Shown here: positions 6,744 to 14,729 of the stretch, one piece after another
How the letters are laid out: each line of letters starts with the position of its first letter
How positions within the stretch are numbered: position 1 is the stretch's first letter
Source of the DNA: Oscillospiraceae bacterium
Lineage (GTDB): Bacteria > Bacillota > Clostridia > Oscillospirales > Oscillospiraceae
DNA: 49,481 nucleotides
NCBI GenBank assembly: GCA_017412585.1
Contig: JAFPXK010000053.1
Location: 1 to 49,481 of the forward strand
Reading direction: 5' to 3'
Notes under the pieces: model-generated
Seen by the model: only the letters and a program-made list of their open reading frames with translations
Database searches by the model: none
What the model was told of the DNA's origin: nothing
Made by a program: the position numbers and the translations under genes

Positions 6744-8300
6744 ATGACGTTTACCATCGTCCACCTGCTTGTTGCGCTGGTGGCGGGTTGCGCCCTTGGT
6801 GTCCTTGCTTGTATTCTCATTCGCAGTCAGAAGGCGAAAGACGCCCAGAAGAAGATTGCCAATGCCGAAGATGAAGCTCTTCGCATCGTCAACGAGGCCA
6901 TCAAGAGCGCAGAGAGCAAGAAGCGCGAGGCCATGCTTGAGGCGAAGGAAGAGATTTTGAAGAATCGCACCGAATACGAGAGGGAAGTCAAGGAACGCCG
7001 CGCCGAGCAGCAGAAGCAGGAGCGCCGTCTGCAGCAGAAGGAAGAGAATCTCGACCGGAAGCTGGAGACCATTGAGAAGAAAGAGGAGGCCCTTCAGGCC
7101 AAGCACGCCCAGATCGACAAGGAGCAGGAAGAGCTCAAGGTCATCAAGCGCAGCCAGACCGAGATGCTCGAGCGCATCTCCGGTTTCACCGCCGAGGAGG
7201 CCAAGAAATACCTGATCGACCAGGTGGAGTCCGAGGTCACCCACGAGACCGCCTTGAAGATCAAAGAGCTGGAGCAGCGTGCCAAGGAGGAGGCCGATCA
7301 GCGTGCCCGCGAGATCGTGGCCACCGCCATCCAGCGCTGCGCCGCCGACCATGTGGCCGAGATTACCGTCAGTGTGGTTCCCCTGCCCAATGACGAGATG
7401 AAGGGCCGCATCATTGGCCGCGAGGGCCGCAACATCCGCGCCATCGAGACATTGACCGGCGCAGACCTTATCATCGACGATACCCCCGAGGCCATCACCG
7501 TCTCCTGCTTCGAGCCCGTCCGCCGTGAGGTGGCCCGGGTAGCCCTGGAGAAGCTGATTGCCGACGGCCGCATCCACCCCACCCACATCGAGGAGATGGT
7601 GGAGAAGGCCCGCCGTGAGGTGGACTCCGTCATCCGCTCCGAGGGCGAGCGGGCCGTGCTGGAAACCGGCGTCCGGGGCCTGCACCCCGAGCTGCAAAAG
7701 CTGCTGGGCCGCCTCCACTACCGCACCAGCTACGGCCAGAACGTGCTGCAGCACTCCATCGAGGTGTCCCATATCGCCGGCCTCATGGCCGCCGAGCTGG
7801 GTGCCGACATCCACGCCGCCAAGCGGGCAGGTCTCCTGCACGACATCGGCAAGGCTCTCGACCATGAGTTTGAGGGCACCCACGTGGCCCTGGGTGTGGA
7901 GTACTGCCGCAAGTACAAGGAGAAGGAAGACATCATCCACGCCATCCAGGCCCATCACGGCGACGTGGAGTGCAAGACCCTGGTGGCCTGCCTTGTCCAG
8001 GCGGCCGACGCCATCTCCGCCGCCCGTCCCGGCGCCCGCCGCGAGAACCTGGAGAACTACATCAAGCGCCTGGAGAAGCTGGAGGAGATCACCGGCACCT
8101 ATCCCGGCGTGGAGAAGAGCTACGCCATCCAGGCCGGCCGCGAGGTCCGCGTCATGGTGAAGCCCGACCAGGTCAGCGAGGATGAAATGACCATCCTGGC
8201 CCGTGAGCTGGCCAAGCGCATCGAAAATGAGCTGGAGTACCCCGGCCAGATCAAGGTTCATGTGCTGCGTGAGACCAAAGTGGTGGAATACGCCAAATAA
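6744..8300 (+). CDS. rny: Ribonuclease Y
   Basis: This 518-residue endoribonuclease starts mRNA decay at the membrane in Firmicutes. Visible parts are an N-terminal membrane anchor (about residues 5-25), a long charged coiled coil (about 30-200), a KH RNA-binding domain with [19 protein letters not shown] at ~220-238, and an HD metal-dependent hydrolase domain with [17 protein letters not shown] and LLHDIGKA (His366-Asp367). It ends [12 protein letters not shown], typical of the family. Length matches the usual 510-520. GGAGG lies 7 nt upstream of the ATG. The gene has its own strong promoter and terminator and so is monocistronic. A ymdB-like gene, often its direct neighbour in Firmicutes, lies 2.4 kb downstream, separated by a toxin-antitoxin pair and a lipoprotein gene. 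Confidence 0.98.
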   Translation: MTFTIVHLLVALVAGCALGVLACILIRSQKAKDAQKKIANAEDEALRIVNEAIKSAESKKREAMLEAKEEILKNRTEYEREVKERRAEQQKQERRLQQKEENLDRKLETIEKKEEALQAKHAQIDKEQEELKVIKRSQTEMLERISGFTAEEAKKYLIDQVESEVTHETALKIKELEQRAKEEADQRAREIVATAIQRCAADHVAEITVSVVPLPNDEMKGRIIGREGRNIRAIETLTGADLIIDDTPEAITVSCFEPVRREVARVALEKLIADGRIHPTHIEEMVEKARREVDSVIRSEGERAVLETGVRGLHPELQKLLGRLHYRTSYGQNVLQHSIEVSHIAGLMAAELGADIHAAKRAGLLHDIGKALDHEFEGTHVALGVEYCRKYKEKEDIIHAIQAHHGDVECKTLVACLVQAADAISAARPGARRENLENYIKRLEKLEEITGTYPGVEKSYAIQAGREVRVMVKPDQVSEDEMTILARELAKRIENELEYPGQIKVHVLRETKVVEYAK

Positions 8301-8316
8301 AGCATCATACCCAATG

Positions 8317-8346
8317 CCCGCCGCGAGGAGATTTCCTCGCGGCGGG
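8317..8346 (+). terminator. Terminator of rny
   Basis: A perfect 13-bp stem (CCCGCCGCGAGGA and its complement) with GATT loop is followed by TTTCTCTG, starting 16 bp after the rny stop. Confidence 0.85.
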
Positions 8347-8375
8347 TTTCTCTGCCTGTTTCTCCTTGCAGCGCG

Positions 8376-8424
8376 TGCAAATCTGTGCATAACTGTTGCA
8401 AATCTGCATACAATACGCTATAAT
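8376..8424 (+). promoter_or_regulatory. Promoter with a direct-repeat operator for the DinJ-zeta pair
   Basis: TTGCAA (8396-8401), 17-nt spacer and TATAAT (8419-8424) form the promoter. Overlapping the -35 is an imperfect direct repeat, TGCAAATCTGTGCATA (8376-8391) and TGCAAATCTGCATA (8397-8410). It is placed as an operator would be for autorepression by the ribbon-helix-helix antitoxin encoded next. Confidence 0.7.
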
Positions 8425-8456
8425 GAGGGTGAAACCATCGGAAAGGACGTGGCAAT

Positions 8457-8819
8457 ATGAACACAGCCGCTACCACCAAAAGCTGCCGCACATCCCTGAC
8501 GCTGGAAAGCGCGGTCAAGGAGCAGGCGGGCGCCTTCTTTGCCGACCTGGGCATGGATATGTCCACCGGCGTCAATATTATCCTGAAGAATATGATCCGT
8601 ACCGGCAAGTTCCCCGTGTCCCTGGACCGCTACACCGCCCCGGAGCGCATTGCCGACCTGACGGCGGAGGAAAAGGCCCAGCGGGCCGCTTATGCGGTGG
8701 CGCAGCGGGACGCCATTCCCCAGGCGGCGGCACAGCAGGGCTACGTTATGTCCTTCGACCCGGAGACGGGCCGCCCGGTTCGCCTGTACAGTGACGGACG
8801 GAGGGAGAGTTGTGAGTGA
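8457..8819 (+). CDS. RelB/DinJ-type antitoxin, partner of a zeta-like toxin
   Basis: This 120-residue protein has an N-terminal ribbon-helix-helix segment of the RelB/DinJ type: a beta strand with SCRTSLTLESAVKEQAGAFFADLGMDMSTG, then VNIILKNMIRTGKFP at about 41-55. Such antitoxins bind their own promoter as dimers and neutralise the toxin through the C-terminal part. The C-terminal ~65 residues are Ala-rich and end in FDPETGRPVRLYSDGR. DinJ antitoxins normally partner a YafQ/RelE RNase, but here the next gene, overlapping by 8 nt, is a zeta-type P-loop kinase. GGAAAGGACG lies ahead of the ATG. A repeat over the promoter is the likely operator. Antitoxin identity is firm by fold motif and layout; the pairing is unusual. 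Confidence 0.8.
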   Translation: MNTAATTKSCRTSLTLESAVKEQAGAFFADLGMDMSTGVNIILKNMIRTGKFPVSLDRYTAPERIADLTAEEKAQRAAYAVAQRDAIPQAAAQQGYVMSFDPETGRPVRLYSDGRRESCE

Positions 8820-9387
8820 TTTTGCCCGCCGCCCGGAGTTGCAGGTTTTTGCCGGGCCCAATGGATCCGGCAAGTCCACCATCACCCCCGCCTTTCCCCT
8901 CGTGGGTGAGTATGTGAACGCCGACGATATCCAGCGGCAAGGGGGCGTCACCAATTTAGAGGCCGCAGAGCTGGCCATGCAGTTGAAGCGGTATTATATC
9001 GAAAACCGCCGCAGCTTCACCTTTGAGACCGTCATGTCATCTTCCTATAATCTGGACGTTTTGCGCCGGGCCAGGGAGCGGGGCTTTGCGATTACCGTGG
9101 TGTACGTCATTACCCGCGACGCGGCAATCAACGCAGAGCGTGTCCGCAGCCGCGTTCGCGCCGGGGGCCACGACGTGCCGGAGGACAAGATTCGCGCCCG
9201 TTATGCCCGGTCCCTTGCCAATATTGCCCCGGTTTTCGCCCTGGCGGACAACTTTGTGTTAATCGACAACAGCGGGGAAAGGCCTGTGCTGCTGGCGGAT
9301 AAAACGCCGGAGCAGCTTCGCCTTTTCCCCACCGCACACTGGAGCACCAAACGGATAGGCGATCTTTTGGCCGGGAACAAGCTGTGA
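8812..9387 (+). CDS. Zeta-type toxin (P-loop kinase)
   Basis: The 191-residue protein starts at GTG 8812 (MSDFARRPEL). GGAGGGAGAG lies just upstream, and the start overlaps the antitoxin stop by 8 nt, which indicates coupled translation. The Walker A motif GPNGSGKST is at residues 15-23. It is followed by NADDIQRQGG, the FTFETVMSS motif typical of zeta toxins, VVYVITRDAAINAERVRSRVRAGGHDVP, and RYARSLANIAP. Zeta toxins phosphorylate UDP-N-acetylglucosamine and so block cell-wall synthesis; some homologues act on other small molecules. Length is shorter than plasmid zeta (~287 aa) but normal for chromosomal relatives. No further gene follows in the operon. Function is inferred from motifs and antitoxin context. 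Confidence 0.85.
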   Translation: MSDFARRPELQVFAGPNGSGKSTITPAFPLVGEYVNADDIQRQGGVTNLEAAELAMQLKRYYIENRRSFTFETVMSSSYNLDVLRRARERGFAITVVYVITRDAAINAERVRSRVRAGGHDVPEDKIRARYARSLANIAPVFALADNFVLIDNSGERPVLLADKTPEQLRLFPTAHWSTKRIGDLLAGNKL

Positions 9388-9451
9388 CGCCCCCGCGTCC
9401 AACAGGCAGCCCACCATGTTTTGCCGTCCACTTGCCCCAGGGAGGTACCCA

Positions 9452-10621
9452 ATGAAAACTGTTTTGAAAATGATATGTCTGCTGCTGGCGCTGGCCCTGC
9501 TGTGCGGCTGCGCCGCTGTCCCCGCCGCCCCGGAAAAAACCGAAGCGGCAGGGGAGGGGAACGCCCCGGTGGATGATCCCGCTCCCGCCATTGAGACCGC
9601 CGTCACCGTCACCCTGTCCGGCGACGGCCTCAACAGCGAGCAACAGGAGCTGGTGACGGATTTGCTGACGCGCTGGTATCGCTTCATCGGCGCCTTTGCG
9701 GAGCAGGATTTTGCGCCCCTGTTCTCTGACAGCGACCAGGCCCGCACCCACGCCGCCGCCTGCCGCACCCTGTCCGCCATCCGCGCCGCCGCCCCGGAGG
9801 ACTTGCACCTCATGGACTGCGCCGTGTCCCTCCATGTGGACAGCGTGACGGAGGACGAAACCGGCCTCACCGCCACCGTCACCGAGGACACGCTGATGCA
9901 CTTTGCCGCCACTGCCCACGTGGACAGCTATTTATACGCCATGCCCCACATCTTCCGCTTTGCGGAGACGGCGGAGGGCTGGCGCATCGCCCACCACGAG
10001 GCCGACGACAACCCCTTTTTCAGCTACACCGACGACCCGGAGGGCGATACGGACGCCAATCTGGACACCCTCCTTGCCAACATCGCCGCCCGGCCCGCCC
10101 CTGCCGACCCCACGCCTGCCCCGGAGACCGACCATCCCTATGACCGCGCCGCGGCCCTTGCCTATATGACGGAATACGCGGACCACCGCAATCCGGAGTG
10201 GTACGCCTATGACGCCGCAGGAGGCAACTGCATGAACTTCGGCTCCCAGGTGCTGCTTGCCGGCGGCATCCCCATGGACGCCGTGGGCGATGCCACCTGG
10301 CGCTGGCTGGCCCCCTTCAACACCACCGGCTCTTTTATTAACGTCAACGACTTTGAGGAATACGCCCGCACCAACACGGGCTTCGGCCTGGTAGCCACCG
10401 TGGGGCCCGATGACGGCGCCGGGCAGGTGGGGGACCTCCTCCTGCTGGGTATCGACGGCCCCCGCCACACCACCGTCATCTCCGGCTTCGTGACGGACGA
10501 GGGCGGCAGCGCCGTGGACTATCTCCTCTGCTCCAACACCACCAATTACCGGGATTTTCCCGCCGCCGCCTACTATTACACCTCCCGCACCCTGGTGAAA
10601 ATCCACGGCTGGAATGACTGA
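9452..10621 (+). CDS. Lipoprotein with C-terminal Amidase_6-type papain-like domain
   Basis: The 389-residue protein starts at ATG 9452, with GGGAGG 6 nt upstream. It has a signal peptide and lipobox LCGC at about residues 17-20, so it should sit on the outer membrane face. Residues ~60-190 form an alpha/beta region with no recognised motif. Residues ~225-389 match the putative amidase domain: YDRAAALAYMTEYADHRNPEW, catalytic Cys260 in GGNCMNFGSQ, His339 in PRHTTVISG, and SNTTNYRDFP, where a polar residue could complete the triad. Such domains are found in secreted hydrolases of spore-formers and may cut peptide or amide bonds in the cell wall; the substrate is unknown. It stands between the zeta gene and the ymdB-like gene, all on the same strand. 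Confidence 0.8.
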   Translation: MKTVLKMICLLLALALLCGCAAVPAAPEKTEAAGEGNAPVDDPAPAIETAVTVTLSGDGLNSEQQELVTDLLTRWYRFIGAFAEQDFAPLFSDSDQARTHAAACRTLSAIRAAAPEDLHLMDCAVSLHVDSVTEDETGLTATVTEDTLMHFAATAHVDSYLYAMPHIFRFAETAEGWRIAHHEADDNPFFSYTDDPEGDTDANLDTLLANIAARPAPADPTPAPETDHPYDRAAALAYMTEYADHRNPEWYAYDAAGGNCMNFGSQVLLAGGIPMDAVGDATWRWLAPFNTTGSFINVNDFEEYARTNTGFGLVATVGPDDGAGQVGDLLLLGIDGPRHTTVISGFVTDEGGSAVDYLLCSNTTNYRDFPAAAYYYTSRTLVKIHGWND

Positions 10622-10687
10622 CCCCTTTCCCCGGCGGCGCATCTGTGCTATACTACCACCAATCCAACGAAACAGGGAGGGCCACCT

Positions 10688-11470
10688 ATGTTGGTCAATC
10701 TTCTCGCCCTGGGCGACGTCACCTCCGACAGCGCCATCGCCCACCTGCAGCGCCATCTGCCCTCGTATAAAAAGCTGAAAAACGTGGCGTTCACTGTCGT
10801 CAACGGCGAAAACGCCTCCGGCACCGGCCTGACCCCCGCCCAGGCGGAGGCGTTGTTTGCCGCCGGGGCCGACGTGATTACCCTGGGCAACCACACCTGG
10901 GGCAAAATGAACATCCGGGACTATCTGGAGGAGAACCGCTATATCCTCCGCCCTGCCAATTTCTCCCCCCGCTGTCCCGGCCGGGGCTGGGGCGTGTACG
11001 ACTGCGGCAGATTTTCCGTGGCGGTGATCAATCTCATCGGCCGCTGTGACCTGGACTGGAAGGCCGCCGACCCCTTTACTACCGCCGACAGGATTCTGGA
11101 GGAAATGGCGAAGGACAGGCCCACCTTCACCGTGGTGGACTTCCACGCCTCCGCCACCAGCGAAAAGCTGGCCCTGGGCTACTATCTGGACGGCCGCCTC
11201 AGCGCCCTGTGGGGCACCCATACCCACGTGCCCACCGCCGACGCCCGGGTGAATCCCAAGGGCACCGGCTACATCACCGACCTGGGCATGACCGGCCCCA
11301 TTGCATCGGTGCTGGGCGTGCGCATCGAGCAGTCCATCGAGAGCTTTTTGGGCGGCCTGCCGGGCCGCTACCAGAGCGCCGACGGCCCCTGCAAGGCCCA
11401 GGGCTGCCTGTTCACCCTGGACAGCGCCACCGGCCTTTGCACCGCCGTGGAGCCGGTGGACATCCGCTAA
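10688..11470 (+). CDS. ymdB: YmdB-family metallophosphoesterase (TIGR00282 type)
   Basis: The 260-residue protein carries the family's metal-binding motifs: GD near residue 9, VNGENASGTGL (~40-50), LGNHTWG (~66-72), VVDFHASATSEK (~150-161) and WGTHTHVPTAD (~178-188). B. subtilis YmdB hydrolyses 2',3'-cyclic nucleotides and affects biofilm and motility decisions; the enzyme is cytosolic with a di-metal centre. Length is typical. CAGGGAGGG lies upstream of the ATG. The usual direct linkage to rny is relaxed here by two inserted transcription units. The asparaginase gene follows 30 bp downstream and is probably cotranscribed. The symbol rests on motifs and on neighbourhood with rny. Confidence 0.92.
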   Translation: MLVNLLALGDVTSDSAIAHLQRHLPSYKKLKNVAFTVVNGENASGTGLTPAQAEALFAAGADVITLGNHTWGKMNIRDYLEENRYILRPANFSPRCPGRGWGVYDCGRFSVAVINLIGRCDLDWKAADPFTTADRILEEMAKDRPTFTVVDFHASATSEKLALGYYLDGRLSALWGTHTHVPTADARVNPKGTGYITDLGMTGPIASVLGVRIEQSIESFLGGLPGRYQSADGPCKAQGCLFTLDSATGLCTAVEPVDIR

Positions 11471-11500
11471 ACCGCATTTTCCCGCAGGGGAGGGGAGACC

Positions 11501-12496
11501 ATGGAAAAAAAGATATTGCTCATCGGCACCGGCGGCACCATCGCCAGCGAGATGTCCGGCGACGGCCTGGCCCCGGAGCTGACCGCCACGGAGCTGCTGC
11601 GCTTCGTGCCCCGCATCGCCTCCTTCTGCGATGTGGACTGCGTCCAGCCCTTCTCCCTGGACAGCACCAATATGCGCCCGGAGAATTGGCTCTCCATCGC
11701 CGCCGCCATCCGGCAGCATTACGACGACTACGACGGCTTCGTGGTCACCCACGGCACCGACACCATGGCCTACACCGCCGCCGCCCTCAGCTACCTCATC
11801 CAGCGCAGCCCCAAGCCCATCGTCCTCACCGGCGCCCAGAAGCCCATCTGGTTCGACTCCACCGACTCCAAGCGCAACCTCACCGACGCCTTTCTCTACG
11901 CCTGCCGTGGCTGCGGCGGCGTCCAGATCGTGTTCAACGGCAAGGTGATTTTGGGCACCCGGGCCCGCAAGACCTTCTCCAAGAGCTTCAAGGCCTTTTC
12001 CAGCGTCAATTATCCCGACCTGGCGGTGTTGCAGGACGAGCATCTGTTGCAGTTCATCCGCAACGAGGACGTGGACGGCCCCCTGTTTTGGGACAAGCTG
12101 GACCCCAACGTGGGTCTTTTGAAGCTGATTCCCGGCATGGACGGCGCCGTGGCGGACTATATGCTCCGCCGCTATGACGGCCTGGTCATCGAGAGCTTCG
12201 GCGTAGGCGGCCTGCCGGAGTACGGCGGTTTCTACGACGCCGTGGCCCAAGCCGCCGGGCAGGGCAAGGTGGTGGTCATGACCACCCAGGTGCCCAACGA
12301 GGGCAGCGACCTGACGGTGTACCGGGTGGGCGGACGGCTGAAACGGGATTTGCGGCTGCTGGAGGCCTACGACATGACCACCGAGTCCGCCGTAGCCAAG
12401 CTGATGTGGATTCTGGGCCAGACCCGGGATTTTGCCGCCGTGCAGCGCCTGTTCTACACCCCCGTGGCCATGGACATCCTCCACCCCCAGGCGTAA
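11501..12496 (+). CDS. ansA: L-asparaginase, type I (AnsA-like)
   Basis: The 331-residue enzyme hydrolyses L-asparagine to aspartate and ammonia. Both active-site Thr motifs are present: LLIGTGGTIAS at residues 6-16 and VVTHGTDTMAYTAAAL near residue 83, followed by IVLTGAQKP. No signal peptide is seen, so it is cytosolic, as for type I enzymes. Length fits the family (~330). The N-terminus MEKKIL follows GGGGAGG closely. The gene is 30 bp after the ymdB-like gene and ends in a clear terminator, so the two likely form an operon. Confidence 0.93.
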   Translation: MEKKILLIGTGGTIASEMSGDGLAPELTATELLRFVPRIASFCDVDCVQPFSLDSTNMRPENWLSIAAAIRQHYDDYDGFVVTHGTDTMAYTAAALSYLIQRSPKPIVLTGAQKPIWFDSTDSKRNLTDAFLYACRGCGGVQIVFNGKVILGTRARKTFSKSFKAFSSVNYPDLAVLQDEHLLQFIRNEDVDGPLFWDKLDPNVGLLKLIPGMDGAVADYMLRRYDGLVIESFGVGGLPEYGGFYDAVAQAAGQGKVVVMTTQVPNEGSDLTVYRVGGRLKRDLRLLEAYDMTTESAVAKLMWILGQTRDFAAVQRLFYTPVAMDILHPQA

Positions 12497-12508
12497 AAAC
12501 AATAGCAA

Positions 12509-12528
12509 AAAGGGCCGAAAGGCCCTTT
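12509..12528 (+). terminator. Terminator after ansA
   Basis: An 8-bp stem AAAGGGCC/GGCCCTTT with GAAA loop is followed by a T-run, 13 bp after the ansA stop. Confidence 0.9.
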
Positions 12529-12593
12529 TTTACTGGTTAAAAGCATAGTTGCCGCCTCCTTTTCCCATACTATCCGGGAAAGGGGGCGGCACT

Positions 12594-13988
12594 ATGGAAC
12601 GCTTTTCCGCCAAACTTACCCAAATGGACGACATCCTGGGCGCAGGCCGCAATTTCGATATGGTGAGCCGGGATATCACCATCGCCGGCAGCCGGGCCCG
12701 GCTCTACGTGGTCAACGGCTACGCCAAGGAGGACATTTTGGAGCGCATCATCGCCGCCTGGCAGGCGCTGCCCCGCCTCCCCGCCTCGGCGGAGGACTTC
12801 GTGGCCTCCTGCGTGGCGGCGGCGGACGCGCAGACGGAGCCGGACGCCCAAAAGGCCGCCGTGGCAGTGTTCTCCGGCAAGACGCTGCTGCTGGTGGAGC
12901 GGTATCAGACCCATATCCTCCTGGAGGCCAAGACCTATCCCACCCGCTCCGTCCAGGAGCCGGACACCAGCCGGGTCCTCCGGGGCAGTCACGACGGCTT
13001 TACCGAGAACATCATGGAGAATGCCGCCCTCCTCCGCCGCCGGGTGCGGGACACCCACCTGACCCTGGAGATCGCCACCGTAGGGGGCCGCTCCCGTCAG
13101 GACGTGGCTATGATCTACATGGCGGGGGAGGCGGAGGAGACCATGCTGGCGGAGCTGCGGCAGAAGCTGGAGGCCATTTCCGTCCGCTCCTTCTCCCTGT
13201 CCCAGGAGTCCCTGGCGGAGTCCATCGCCCCCCGCCAGTGGTGGAATCCCTTCCCCAAGGTGCGCTACACCGAGCGGCCCGACGTGGCAGTGGCCAGCAT
13301 CATGGAGGGCAGCATTTTGCTGATGGTGGACAACTCCCCCTGCGTCATGATTCTCCCCGCCACCATTTTCAGCTTCACCGAGGAGGTCAACGACTACTAT
13401 TTCCCGCCCCTCATCGGCTCCTATCTGAAAATCGTCCGGCTGACGGTGCTGTTCCTCAACCTGTTCATCACGCCCCTGTGGTATCTGCTGGTGAAAAATC
13501 CCGCCACCCTCCCGGCCCGCCTGGATTTCCTGCTGGTGCAGGAGGAATACTACGTCCCCCTTATCCTGCAGCTGCTGCTGGTGGAATTCATCGTGGACAT
13601 TCTGAAGCTGGCCTCCCTCAACACCCCCGACGCCCTCAGCAACTCCTTCAGCATGCTGGGCGCCCTGATATTGGGCGATTTCGCCGTCCAGGCCCGGTGG
13701 CTGGTGCCGGAGGTGCTGGTGTATATGGCCTTCGTGGCGGTGGTGAACTACGCCCAGCACAGCTATGAGATGGGCTACGCCACCAAGCTGTGCCGCATGG
13801 GATTGCTGCTGCTCATCTGGGCGGCCAACTGGTGGGGCTTCGCCCTGGGCGTGGCGGGCATCCTGGCCCTCATCGCCAGCACACGCCCCATCCTGGGCCG
13901 CAGCTATCTCTACCCCCTCATTCCCTTTGACCGCCAGGCCATGTGGAATATGCTCCACCGCCGCCATATCGACCGGAATAACACATGA
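12594..13988 (+). CDS. SpoVAF/GerA-family spore membrane protein
   Basis: The 464-residue protein starts at ATG 12594 after AAGGGGGCGG. The N-terminal ~250 residues are a soluble domain of the GerA A-subunit type, with RVRDTHLTLEIATVGGRSRQDVAMIYM, SLSQESLAESI and WWNPFPKVRYTERPDV. The motif SIMEGSILLMVDNSPCVMILPATIF leads into a membrane domain of several hydrophobic segments (about residues 285-450). This layout and length fit SpoVAF, or a GerA-like germinant-receptor A subunit. The protein would lie in the inner spore membrane and act in germination and dipicolinic acid release. It stands alone, away from spoVAD/spoVAE at 38-39 kb. No GerB or GerC partner is adjacent, which favours SpoVAF over a complete receptor. 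The window cannot separate the two fully. Confidence 0.88.
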   Translation: MERFSAKLTQMDDILGAGRNFDMVSRDITIAGSRARLYVVNGYAKEDILERIIAAWQALPRLPASAEDFVASCVAAADAQTEPDAQKAAVAVFSGKTLLLVERYQTHILLEAKTYPTRSVQEPDTSRVLRGSHDGFTENIMENAALLRRRVRDTHLTLEIATVGGRSRQDVAMIYMAGEAEETMLAELRQKLEAISVRSFSLSQESLAESIAPRQWWNPFPKVRYTERPDVAVASIMEGSILLMVDNSPCVMILPATIFSFTEEVNDYYFPPLIGSYLKIVRLTVLFLNLFITPLWYLLVKNPATLPARLDFLLVQEEYYVPLILQLLLVEFIVDILKLASLNTPDALSNSFSMLGALILGDFAVQARWLVPEVLVYMAFVAVVNYAQHSYEMGYATKLCRMGLLLLIWAANWWGFALGVAGILALIASTRPILGRSYLYPLIPFDRQAMWNMLHRRHIDRNNT

Positions 13989-13989
13989 A

Positions 13990-14017
13990 AAAAGGCGCAG
14001 CTCCGGCTGCGCCTTTT
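13990..14017. terminator. Bidirectional terminator
   Basis: A 12-bp stem AAAAGGCGCAGC with TCCG loop and flanking A/T tracts serves the convergent spoVAF-like gene and the minus-strand toxin gene. Confidence 0.9.
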
Positions 14018-14024
14018 GTGATAC

Positions 14025-14333
14025 TCAATCCTCCATAATGTGGCTTCTGTCCCGCCTGCCGTGGAGAAAACGGCGGATTTCCACCCGATCGTCCATGACC
14101 GCGTAATACAGCACGTAGTTCTTCACAGGCACCTTGCGGATTTCATCCTTCATGGGCCGGTGAGTACGGTAGAGCTCGTGGGCGTAGGGAAACACCGCAA
14201 TCTGCGCCACCGCCTCGTCCAAGGCCCGCAGCAGCTCCCGCGCCGCCTGGGGCGCCTCCAGGGTAAAGGCGATGTAGTCCAGTGCCTCCATCAAATCCTG
14301 CTCCGCCAAGGGCAAATAGATGATTTTATGCAC
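14025..14333 (-). CDS. RelE/ParE-superfamily toxin
   Basis: The 102-residue protein reads HKIIYLPLAEQDLMEALDYI at its start and ends with a strand-rich section (KVPVKNYVLYYAVMDDRVEI, then RRFLHGRRD), the pattern of RelE/ParE toxins. I chose GTG at 14333 because GGAGGGG lies 7 nt upstream. A TTG two codons earlier would leave only 1 nt after that ribosome site. The gene overlaps the end of the antitoxin gene by 8 nt, so translation is probably coupled. Members either cleave mRNA at the ribosome or poison gyrase; motifs here do not decide which. Confidence 0.85.
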   Translation of the reverse strand: MHKIIYLPLAEQDLMEALDYIAFTLEAPQAARELLRALDEAVAQIAVFPYAHELYRTHRPMKDEIRKVPVKNYVLYYAVMDDRVEIRRFLHGRRDRSHIMED

Positions 14334-14613
14334 GGTCAAGCCCCTCCGCGCTGTCCAGCAGCGCCCTCGCCCGTGTCATCACGTCCTCGTGGGAGCGGCG
14401 CTCCGCCGTACTGGCTGCCTGCAGCTCCGCCTCCCGCAGCTTGTCGTACACCATGCTGTCGTAGCGGTTTTGCTCATAGCTCTCCATGCTCATCACCACA
14501 AGGGAGCCCACGCCGTTTTTGGTCAGGAAAACAGGCTCCCCGCTGAGCTGGGCCTCCCTCGTAATCTCGGCAAAATGGTTCCGCAAATCGGAAACAGGAC
14601 GAATGTTGGGCAT
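14326..14613 (-). CDS. Phd/YefM-type antitoxin
   Basis: The 95-residue protein starts MPNIRPVSDLRNHFAEITRE, the typical N-terminal DNA-binding half of Phd/YefM antitoxins, followed by GEPVFLTKNGVGSLVVMSMESYE. The C-terminal half is a charged helix that should wrap the toxin. GGAGG lies 7 nt before the chosen ATG; an open extension upstream has no supporting site. A near-perfect promoter lies directly ahead, in AT-rich DNA suitable for autorepression. Confidence 0.9.
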   Translation of the reverse strand: MPNIRPVSDLRNHFAEITREAQLSGEPVFLTKNGVGSLVVMSMESYEQNRYDSMVYDKLREAELQAASTAERRSHEDVMTRARALLDSAEGLDRA

Positions 14614-14638
14614 CTGACCACCTCCAATATTTATCATA

Positions 14639-14667
14639 ATTATATACACGATTATGCTAATTGTCAA
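14639..14667 (-). promoter_or_regulatory. Promoter of the Phd-ParE pair
   Basis: Minus-strand TTGACA (14662-14667), 17-nt spacer and TATAAT (14639-14644) are full sigma-A consensus, 26 nt before the antitoxin ATG. Such a strong promoter fits an autorepressed toxin-antitoxin operon. Confidence 0.9.
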
Positions 14668-14693
14668 CGCCCGCTTCGGCAACAGCAAAAAGT

Positions 14694-14717
14694 GCGGGAC
14701 GGCTTACGCCGTCCCGC
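14694..14717 (-). terminator. Terminator of spoIVB
   Basis: A perfect 10-bp stem GCGGGACGGC with TTAC loop is followed on the minus strand by ACTTTTTG, 12 bp beyond the spoIVB stop. Confidence 0.88.
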
Positions 14718-14729
14718 TTTTACATACCC

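Noticed and set aside
9932..12508. An 858-codon minus-strand ORF across the lipoprotein, ymdB and ansA genes
   Set aside because: It is a shadow of three genes with clear motifs on the other strand; low-complexity His/Gly/Val composition.
14333..14339. TTG start at 14339 for the ParE-like toxin
   Set aside because: The GGAGGGG site would leave only 1 nt before it; GTG 14333 gives a normal 7-nt spacing.
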